DNA of 34,473 nucleotides from an unicellular cyanobacterium SU3 (GTDB lineage Bacteria; Cyanobacteriota; Cyanobacteriia; Cyanobacteriales; Microcystaceae): assembly GCA_002172675.1 (NCBI GenBank), contig NETF01000200.1:1-34473 (forward strand). Reading direction: 5' to 3'. The position numbers and the translations under genes were made by a program. The notes under the pieces were generated by a model, which saw only the letters and a list, made by a program, of their open reading frames with translations, did not search any database and was not told the origin of the DNA. This document shows positions 1 to 6,203 of the stretch, piece by piece (the stretch's first letter is position 1; every line of letters starts with the position of its first letter).

Positions 1-64
1 TATAGAGTTCACAGTAAGTATCAACACATTTTACCGTCATTTGAGGATGGCGAGGCTTAACCAT
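1..64 (-). pseudogene. IS701-like transposase, N-terminal start only (cut by window edge)
   Basis: An ATG at 62-64 on the minus strand opens a frame reading MVKPRHPQMTVKCVDTYCEL and continuing off the left edge. The pattern 'TV..VDTYCELY' is the start of IS701-family DDE transposases, and it resembles the partial gene at the right edge (34372), which reads '..TVSFIDHYCQAYQ'. Only about 21 codons are visible, so it cannot be told whether the gene is intact. An inverted repeat (gtctctg / cagac, about 67-87) lies just upstream of the start. The family call rests on these few residues. Confidence 0.55.
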
Positions 65-370
65 AGTCTCTGTCTGACTTTCAGACTTTTTTCTTCATTG
101 TACCTCTCCCAGAGTGATGAAAGAGGGTTATCTTGAGTATTGTTTTGTCTTGGCTGCACCCTCAAAACTTCATTATGGATACAAAGCACAACAAGAATGA
201 GCTTGCCCTAGGTGATTTTGGGGAATGCCCACTCCCCCAAGAAGACGACTTGCTCTCAACCCTAAAATTATCCTCTTCTTGTGATTGGTAGATCAAGGTG
301 ACAGAAGATTGTAGATTTTAAATTACCGATTGATTAAATAGAGTTAATTCCAATAGAAATGAGACAAAAT
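65..370. other. Gene-free spacer between two transposases
   Basis: No reading frame with protein-like composition was found on either strand. The stretch presumably holds the outer end of the left IS701-like element and the end of the IS4-like element. An imperfect inverted repeat (ttgggga / tcccccaa, about 217-240) is the only clear structure. Exact IS termini and target duplications could not be fixed. Confidence 0.4.
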
Positions 371-1408
371 CTACCTAGGTGAGTACAATCTACTGTGTAA
401 ATAAACCCAGTAGGCTAACATATAAGAAAGAAAAGAAAGAATTAACCAACGATAAACCCCTAATAAAGTTTTTTGCCCAAAACGGTGAAGACTAAACTGA
501 TGTTTGACCGTCTTAAAAAAACCTTCAATCTGCCAGCGATATTTCCCCCATCTGGTAATAGTTTTTCCCTTCATCGGTTTAGTTGAAATAACAAATCGTT
601 TCACTCGTTTCCCATTACGTTTAAGCTAGACCCATGATACAAATACTGGTGAATCTAAGCCATGTAGATATACTTGTTGTCCACGAGTTTTTAAATCGGA
701 TACTTTGCATCCATCCGTTAACTTTCTTCTATTAGGAATTCCTAAGATACCATGATGATTAAACTCTTTACTACGAATTTTCTCAATAAAATGAATCGTG
801 CCAAATGCCGTATCTCCTAAAACATAAATTTGGAAAGAGTCTGTTAAAATAGAAGGTAATGTGTTCAGTAATTTTAAAGCCAATTTAGATGGCGATGGAG
901 TACCTTTGCCTCTATAGACACGAAAACTCCAAGGGATTCGCCAATTTCCGATAACTAAATAGAGAACAGCAATGTGTAAACCCTTCTTATGATTATAGAC
1001 TCGAACCAAGTCTTTAAGATGAGGAAACTTCCCAACTTTTTCCAAGGTAGTTAAATCTATGATAACTTGTAAAATGGGTTTTCTTCCTTTCCTTTTTTGA
1101 GATAAAACTAAACTAACAATGAAAGAACGAATGGCACGTATAATTGAACGAGTTGGCTGCCGACCCACCTTGAATTGAATTCAAGGTGGAAAGCGGCAGT
1201 GCATTCCGCACCAATTATAATGATTCAAGAATCGGCTAATAGCACTTTCAGATTTGGTTTGACAATGATGAGGAACAGCATTTCCTTGTCCATCTAACAA
1301 TAATCCTATAATGGATTCTAACGTATCTTTTTGATAAATCGTCGGCATTAAATCTTTTAAAGTAGAAAGTAATTCCTCGACTTGAGATAAAATAGACTTA
1401 GGGGACAT
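371..1408 (-). pseudogene. IS4-like DDE transposase, broken by two in-frame stops
   Basis: One continuous 346-codon frame runs from ATG at 1406-1408 to TAG at 371-373. It is interrupted by TGA at 1181-1183 and TAG at 626-628, with no frameshift. Translated through the stops it shows a DDE transposase: first Asp in 'QVIIDLTTLEKVGKF', second Asp in 'YVLGDTAFGT', and an IS4-type 'YRWQIEGFFKTVK' with the R-3-E-6-K spacing that carries the catalytic Glu. The TAG sits in 'VSWV*LKRNGKR' and could be a single C-to-T change from CAG. The TGA lies inside a palindromic insert at 1157-1210. The catalytic residues survive, so decay looks recent. The full enzyme would not be made without readthrough. Confidence 0.85.
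1157..1210. repeat. 54-bp palindromic insertion inside the IS4-like transposase
   Basis: Between the Trp codon of 'NHYNW' (1211-1213) and the Pro codon of 'PTRSIIRAIR' (1154-1156) lie 54 bases that look foreign to the protein. They contain a perfect 12-bp inverted repeat with a 1-base loop (1165-1176 / 1178-1189), an outer 6-bp pair (ctgccg 1157-1162 / cggcag 1194-1199) and a small tgc..gca dyad at 1200-1210. The length is a multiple of three, so the frame is kept, but a TGA is brought in. The insertion reading relies on the expected family sequence NYNW-PTRS. Confidence 0.6.
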
Positions 1409-1436
1409 AGTTCTATGTTTAAAATAGGAGAACTAT
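1407..1436. promoter_or_regulatory. Stem-loop over the IS4-like transposase start
   Basis: The arms atagttct (1407-1414) and agaactat (1429-1436) pair perfectly around a 14-base loop, and the first arm overlaps the transposase ATG. Stem-loops over IS start regions commonly limit translation from outside transcripts. That role is inferred here. Confidence 0.4.
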
Positions 1437-1441
1437 AATAA

Positions 1442-1663
1442 CACAGTAACTCATTAGCCGTCTTTCCAAAAGCTAATAAAAAAGGCAAATTTTCCCATTT
1501 TAAACATTTGGGAAAGGCAGGAAGTCAAGCACACATAGATGGGGTTAACGCTGTTATTAGAAGAAGTAAAATTGACCATTTAACTTCGGCCATCGAAGCC
1601 TTTTATGAAAGTTGGTTAGATTTATATCCTGATGATGAAAAACCCGGCCATAGGGTGGAGTAA
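1442..1663 (+). pseudogene. Orphan C-terminal gene fragment, unknown family
   Basis: An open frame without a usable start runs to TAA at 1661-1663. It encodes a protein-like tail containing 'KGKFSHFKHLGKAGSQAH', 'IDGVNAVIRRSKIDHLTSA' and 'YESWLDLYPDDEKPGH'. The composition (balanced charge, Trp, His, Gly) looks like a real protein rather than chance. It begins right beside the IS4-like element and ends before the ISH3-like one, so the 5' part was probably lost to insertion or deletion. I do not recognise the family. Confidence 0.45.
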
Positions 1664-1703
1664 AATAAAGAGTGCGTTCGGTTTTTATTAGTTCTTGATT
1701 ATT

Positions 1704-1726
1704 GTTCTCTATTTTAAAAAGAGAAC
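1704..1726. repeat. Hairpin upstream of the ISH3-like transposase
   Basis: The arms gttctct (1704-1710) and agagaac (1720-1726) flank an AT-rich loop. The sequence is close to the reverse complement of the hairpin at 1407-1436, sharing a 'gttctc..tattttaaa' core, so the two copies stand inverted around the orphan fragment. Confidence 0.4.
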
Positions 1727-1783
1727 TCGTGCCAAACCCCATCAGATAAGGATTTCAGGCATCGCTTCTCATATCAACTTTTC

Positions 1784-2737
1784 TTGGTGCAAGATGTGAG
1801 TTTAACCTCTCAAGAAACTTTAGAAGACACCATTGATTGTTTATCAACTCATATTTCTTTAGACACTAAGGGTGCTTTTGATGTAGAATCATTATTCCAA
1901 ATCTTAGTCAGAGCAGCCAGTTGTGAAGCAACGATAGAACAAACCAGTAAAGAATTGGAAAATTGTCCTTCTAGTAATAATATTAGATATCATCTCAATA
2001 AGATTGAAGATTTTCAACAATTGGAAAGGGAAATAAATTCAGCTTTAAAAAGTCGAATACCCAAAGGATTAAATAAGAAAAAACAAACTTTAGCTATCGA
2101 CTTAAATTTGATTCCTTATTATGGAAAACCTACCGAAAAAGAACATCCTTACATCTATCGAAGTCAAGCTAAAAATGGTACTTGTTCTTTTTATGCTTAT
2201 GCTACTCTTTATGTGATTAAAAAGGGGAAAAGGGTTACTCTAGGTATTAGGGGAGTGAGATGCGTCGATACTAAGGCTACTATTATAACTTATTTATTAG
2301 CTGAGTTATCTGACCTAAACATTAAAATCAAAAAACTGTATTTAGATCGAGAATTTTTCAGTGTAGCTGTTATTAGTTGGTTAATGGCTTTAGATGTCTC
2401 CTTTGTGATGCCAGCTATAAAAAGAGGTAAAAGAGGAGGAATCAATCAATTCCTCAAAGGAAAGAAAAGCTATAAAACTAAATATACCATGTCTAGTCAA
2501 AAAGGTAAATCTGTCACTTTTGAACTCTGGATAGTTTGTCGATATCAAAAAGGAAAAAGAGGAAAAAAAGGGGTCGAATATTTAGTCTATGTTGTTTATA
2601 AAGTTAAGACCAGCTTGGCTCATATTCGACAAAGTTATCGTCAACGTTTTTTCATTAATTTTGATTATAGTTTAAACCAGCTTTCTTTGGTAAAATTTAT
2701 TACTTTGTCAGAAAATTCTTGGTCAAAAGTGGTATAA
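1784..2737 (+). pseudogene. ISH3-like transposase with lost C-terminus
   Basis: The 317-residue product begins at TTG 1784. It carries ISH3-type blocks: 'PSSNNIRYHLNKIEDFQQLE' near the N-terminus, 'TLAIDLNLIPYYGKP' with the first catalytic Asp, 'PYIYRSQAKNGTCSFYAYAT', and 'IKKLYLDREFF' with the second Asp, followed by 'FVMPAIKRGKRGG' and 'KGVEYLVYVVYKV'. Relatives continue with '(Q)RFGIE(S/T)SYRLKN..', which carries the catalytic Glu, and a hydrophobic C-terminal part. Here the match stops at 'SYRQRF' (about 2649), continues as 'FINFDYSLNQL', and the frame ends early. The Glu and roughly 60-90 residues are therefore missing, and the product should be inactive. The family call is from memory of conserved motifs. 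Confidence 0.75.
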
Positions 2738-2770
2738 ATTCTTGAGTAACTTTTTCAGCAAACCCTAATT

Positions 2771-3067
2771 ATGGATCAAGTTTTAGTTCATCTATTTTTA
2801 GCTGGAAATCCTCAAACAACACGAGAAACCATACTCCCAGAATTACAAAAATTGAATCTTAGTCCGGCTTCTTTAGAAACCATCACCCAAAATTTACAAA
2901 ATCCTCCTTTTTTAGACCATTTACTATCACAATTAAATCAAGATTTTGCTGTTGCTTTACTTGCTCAATGTGAAAAAGTCGCTAAATTAGATGGAGTGGT
3001 TACTCCAGAAGAATCGGCTATTATCAAGATGATAGCTAATTATTTCAATCTGCCAATAAATTTATAA
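2771..3067 (+). CDS. Small TerB-like protein (98 aa)
   Basis: A short soluble, all-helical-looking protein. The C-terminal half 'FAVALLAQCEKVAKLDGVVTPEESAIIKMIANYFNL' region (about residues 57-95) has the pattern of TerB/DjlA-N domains: a helix ending in 'A..DG.v...E...i..i', with acidic residues at the Asp-Gly turn. TerB-like domains are metal-binding helical modules with varied roles, so no tellurite function is implied. The gene starts 33 bases after the broken ISH3 transposase and is followed 111 bases later by the methyltransferase gene. No clear promoter was seen. It could be expressed from within the IS remnant. Confidence 0.7.
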   Translation: MDQVLVHLFLAGNPQTTRETILPELQKLNLSPASLETITQNLQNPPFLDHLLSQLNQDFAVALLAQCEKVAKLDGVVTPEESAIIKMIANYFNLPINL

Positions 3068-3178
3068 ACTATAATTGGTTGCCACCAATTAACGTAACAG
3101 GGGAGAAAGGTTTATTCAACAGATTTGTTAGAATAATGATTAATTTTAAAACTATATCCCCTGTTATCTATTGAGAAT

Positions 3179-4048
3179 ATGTTGAGTAAAATCTTTACAC
3201 CAACAATAACGGATGATGGTTCTTATACCTTCTTTTCCGATGAATTTGAGGAATTATTTCATTCCCATTCAGGCGCAAAACAAGAAGCACAATATAAGTT
3301 TATTGAACCCTGTCAAATCAAAGAAAAAACAACGATTAAAAATACTATAAAAATCCTTGATATTTGTTACGGATTAGGGTATAATACAGCAACTTGCTTA
3401 GAAACGATTTGGGCAATTAATCCGAATATAAACATAGAATTATTTGCCTTAGAAAATGATATCAATGTTCCGTTGCAAGCCATAGATGCAAACTTATTAA
3501 ATAATTTTTCTCAATCTGTTATTGAGGTATTAACAATCTTAGCTAATCATCATCAAATTGAAACTAAAACCTTTCAAGGACAATTATTACTAGGAGATGC
3601 TAGACAAACGATACAAACAGTCATCAATCAAAACTTTCAAGCTGATGCTATTTTCTTAGATCCCTTTTCCCCTCCCAAATGTCCCCAACTGTGGACAGTA
3701 GAATTTATAAAATTAGTATCTCAATGTTTAGCAAAAGGGGGATATTTAGCCACTTATTCCTGTGCCGCTTCCGTGAGAACTGCTCTACAATTAACAGGGT
3801 TAAAAATAGGAGCAACCCGAAGCATTGGTAGGCGATCGCCGAGTACCATTGCTAACTGGAATGGTAAAAAGTTACCCCCTTTATCTCAACAAGAAAAAGA
3901 ACATCTACAAACCCGTGCAGCCATTCCTTATCGAGATCCAACCCTAAAACATACTGTCCAAAACATTAAAGAAAGAAGACAAAAAGAACAAGAGCAAAGT
4001 CCCTTAGAACCGAGTAGTCATTGGAAAAAAAGATGGTCTAATTATTAA
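3179..4048 (+). CDS. MnmC-type SAM-dependent methyltransferase (COG4121)
   Basis: A 289-aa protein matching the methyltransferase half of MnmC, which methylates the aminomethyl group at the tRNA wobble uridine (nm5U34 to mnm5U34). The visible motifs are the SAM-binding 'LDICYGLGYNTATCLE' at about residues 60-75, 'LLGDARQTI', the family catalytic block 'FLDPFSPPKCPQLW' with Asp161, and 'GGYLATYSCAASVR'. The FAD-dependent oxidase half found in Escherichia coli MnmC is absent, as is usual for cyanobacterial and plant COG4121 proteins. The last 40 residues are basic and Glu/Gln-rich. A HIP1 site lies inside the gene (3832-3839). The TAA stop falls inside a 7-bp periodic tract. The tRNA substrate is inferred from the family. 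Confidence 0.82.
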   Translation: MLSKIFTPTITDDGSYTFFSDEFEELFHSHSGAKQEAQYKFIEPCQIKEKTTIKNTIKILDICYGLGYNTATCLETIWAINPNINIELFALENDINVPLQAIDANLLNNFSQSVIEVLTILANHHQIETKTFQGQLLLGDARQTIQTVINQNFQADAIFLDPFSPPKCPQLWTVEFIKLVSQCLAKGGYLATYSCAASVRTALQLTGLKIGATRSIGRRSPSTIANWNGKKLPPLSQQEKEHLQTRAAIPYRDPTLKHTVQNIKERRQKEQEQSPLEPSSHWKKRWSNY

Positions 4049-4087
4049 TTAATAATGGATAATTAACAATTAATAATTATCCATATT
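4039..4087. repeat. Heptad tract at the mnmC-like stop codon
   Basis: Seven consecutive 7-mers in register vary around taattaa/taattat, and the stop codon (4046-4048) lies within the second unit. The tract also contains a perfect inverted repeat, atggataatt (4055-4064) / aattatccat (4075-4084), that could act as a weak AT-rich terminator. Confidence 0.7.
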
Positions 4088-4187
4088 TTAATTTGAGTTT
4101 GGGATAAGGTAAAAAATGATTTAACTCCGCCACCGTAGGTGTAGCCTCCTCCGAACCCCGAATCTGAACAGAAATATCAATTTTAAA
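4077..4187 (-). pseudogene. Possible C-terminal gene fragment, unknown family
   Basis: A 36-codon minus-strand frame between two stops reads '..DISVQIRGSEEATPTVAEL' then 'NHFLPYPKLKLKYG'. The composition looks protein-like, but no start or upstream continuation exists in any frame up to 4347. It may be the last piece of a deleted gene or chance. The rest of the spacer up to the protease gene (4188-4347) shows nothing else I can name. Confidence 0.25.
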
Positions 4188-4347
4188 TCAAAATTAAGAG
4201 TCTCAAACCCTAATTATTTCATAGGAACAATGTTAACACCGAACTCAGTTTACTGATAAGGCAATTAATGAGATAACATAAAACAGAATAGATGACAACC
4301 GATAGATTAACGAAGTCGGGAGTTCAATACAAAGAAAAGCCATAACC

Positions 4348-6105
4348 ATGAAAAAACTATTATTTCTGATGTTATTTATAGTGGGCTTGTGGGTAGCTTT
4401 GATGAATTTTAAAGGACTCGCTACCCAAGGAACCTATGAATCGATTATTGTTAATTTCCGTGAAGATGTTTCAACCACAACCCTCAGTGAACAAATAGAA
4501 GCGATCGCTACTAAATATGATAAGACGTTAAGTCTTAATAGTGTCTATGCGATCGACGAACATATTTACACCGTTTCAGGGGACAAAGAATTTATCGACA
4601 ACCTGAAACACTCTCCCTTAAAACAATACGTCGATTACATCGAACCCAACTACATTTATAATGCCTTAGAAAGTCCCAATGATCCCGAATATAGTAAACA
4701 ATGGAATTTGCATAATATCCATGTGGAAAGGGCTTGGGAAGAAACCAAAGGAGAAGGAATTACCGTTGCGGTTATCGATACAGGAGTCAGTCGAGTTCCC
4801 GACTTACGGCAGACAGAGTTTGTAGCAGGGTATGACTTCGTAAACGATCGCAATGATGCTTCTGATGATAATGGCCACGGAACCCACGTCGCCGGAACCA
4901 TTGGCCAGTCTACTAATAATAATTATGGTGTAGCTGGTATTGCTTATCAAGCCAAAATTATGCCCTTAAAAGTGCTTTCGGGCCAAGGTGGGGGAAGTGT
5001 TTCAGATATTGCTGATGCCATTCGCTTCGCTGCGGATAACGGGGCCGATATCATCAATATGAGTTTAGGGGGAGGCGGAGAAAGTCAGGTCATGAAAGAT
5101 GCCATTGACTACGCCTATGATAAGGGTGTGGTCATTATTGCGGCATCTGGAAACAGTAACCAAAATGCAGCCTCTTATCCTGCTAGATATCCCAAAGTGA
5201 TTAGTGTTTCGGCCCTCGATGCAACTGGCAAAAAAGCCAACTATTCCAACTATGGCGCAGGAGTTGACATTTCTGCCCCTGGGGGTAGCGAAAGCGGTAA
5301 AATTCTACAAGAAACCATCGATCCAACCACGGGAGATCCTGTGTTTTCAGGGTTCCAGGGAACCAGTATGGCTGCCCCTCATGTAGCCGGTGTGGCTGCT
5401 TTAGTTAAAGCCTCTGGTGTAGAAAAACCTAATGAAATTTTAGCCGTTTTAACCCAATCTTCTCGTAAAGTTGAAGACGATACCTTTAACTATTATGGTG
5501 CCGGTCAATTAGACGCTGGAGAAGCCGTTAAACTGGCATTGAAAGGCAAAATTACCTTTAGAGACTTTTTCAGGTGGTTACGGGATAGTGGCTACTTAAA
5601 CCCCCGTTTCTGGATAGATGGTGGTATGGTTGCGTTGTTACCCAAACTGTTAATGGTGTTGGGATCTTATCTCTTAGCCTTCTTATTACGCAACTATTTT
5701 CCGTTTACGTTTAGTAGTCCCTTTAACTGGGGTTTAGTGTTGGGGAGTTCCGGCTTATTCTTCTTACAAGGGATCTATATCTTTGACTTACCGCAATGGC
5801 CATTTCGAGTCATGGGGAGTTCTATACCAGAATTAGCCAATTCTATTGAAGGGACAGCTTCTTTAAATCCCTTTTTAGCCAGCGTGTTAATTCCCTTTGT
5901 CTTAATTGCCATTTTGTTAGGTCATCGTAGCTGGAAATGGTTTGCCATTGGCACCAGTTTGGGGGTAGCAGGCTGTTTAACGGTTCATGCTATTATTTCC
6001 CCTGCGGTGTGGGCAATGCCCTCTCTAGACGTTTCTAGGGCTTTTCTAGGGATTAATGCCTTTTGTTGTGTTGCCTTAGCTTGTTTAGCCAGTAAGCGGT
6101 CTTAG
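4348..6105 (+). CDS. Subtilisin-like S8 serine protease with C-terminal membrane domain
   Basis: A 585-aa protein. Residues 1-25 form a signal or anchor helix and about 30-105 an inhibitor-I9-like propeptide. The S8 catalytic domain follows with the triad Asp144 ('AVIDTGV'), His177 ('DNGHGTHVAGT') and Ser340 ('GTSMAAPHVAG'), and oxyanion Asn269 ('AASGNS'). After about residue 400 come roughly five hydrophobic helices ('LLPKLLMVLGSYLLAFLL', 'GLVLGSSGLFFLQG', 'FLASVLIPFVLIAILLG', 'FAIGTSLGVAGCL', 'INAFCCVALACLA'). The enzyme should be exported and stay tethered in the plasma or thylakoid membrane with the protease domain outside the cytoplasm. The tail is not part of the classic S8 fold. The gene converges on glgB. 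Confidence 0.9.
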   Translation: MKKLLFLMLFIVGLWVALMNFKGLATQGTYESIIVNFREDVSTTTLSEQIEAIATKYDKTLSLNSVYAIDEHIYTVSGDKEFIDNLKHSPLKQYVDYIEPNYIYNALESPNDPEYSKQWNLHNIHVERAWEETKGEGITVAVIDTGVSRVPDLRQTEFVAGYDFVNDRNDASDDNGHGTHVAGTIGQSTNNNYGVAGIAYQAKIMPLKVLSGQGGGSVSDIADAIRFAADNGADIINMSLGGGGESQVMKDAIDYAYDKGVVIIAASGNSNQNAASYPARYPKVISVSALDATGKKANYSNYGAGVDISAPGGSESGKILQETIDPTTGDPVFSGFQGTSMAAPHVAGVAALVKASGVEKPNEILAVLTQSSRKVEDDTFNYYGAGQLDAGEAVKLALKGKITFRDFFRWLRDSGYLNPRFWIDGGMVALLPKLLMVLGSYLLAFLLRNYFPFTFSSPFNWGLVLGSSGLFFLQGIYIFDLPQWPFRVMGSSIPELANSIEGTASLNPFLASVLIPFVLIAILLGHRSWKWFAIGTSLGVAGCLTVHAIISPAVWAMPSLDVSRAFLGINAFCCVALACLASKRS

Positions 6106-6145
6106 GAAGGGGAACAGGGAACAGGGAAAGGGGAACAGGCAATAG
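6104..6145. repeat. Heptad tract at the S8 protease stop codon
   Basis: Six 7-mers in register, mostly ggaacag with variants ggaaagg and gcaatag, begin at the protease TAG/coding end. The tract is purine-rich on the plus strand. Confidence 0.7.
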
Positions 6146-6163
6146 TTTTAATCTTCCTCTGCT

Positions 6164-6194
6164 CCCTTCTCCCTACACCCTACACCCCACACCC
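6164..6194. repeat. Heptad tract at the glgB stop codon
   Basis: About four 7-mers of the ccctaca type lie in register and end about 10 bases from the glgB stop, which reads on the minus strand. Together with the preceding tract, the purine arm could pair weakly with this pyrimidine arm and act as a shared terminator of the convergent genes. That pairing is an inference. Confidence 0.65.
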
Positions 6195-6203
6195 AAAAAA
6201 AAG

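Noticed and set aside
1557-1742. 61-codon minus-strand frame
   Set aside because: It is antisense to the orphan fragment at 1442-1663 and runs through the hairpin at 1704-1726. No protein-like features.
4656-4901. Minus-strand frame inside the S8 protease gene
   Set aside because: It is the antisense of a strongly conserved catalytic domain and has no features of its own. Other internal frames in glgB, ccaA, murQ and the helicase were rejected on the same ground.
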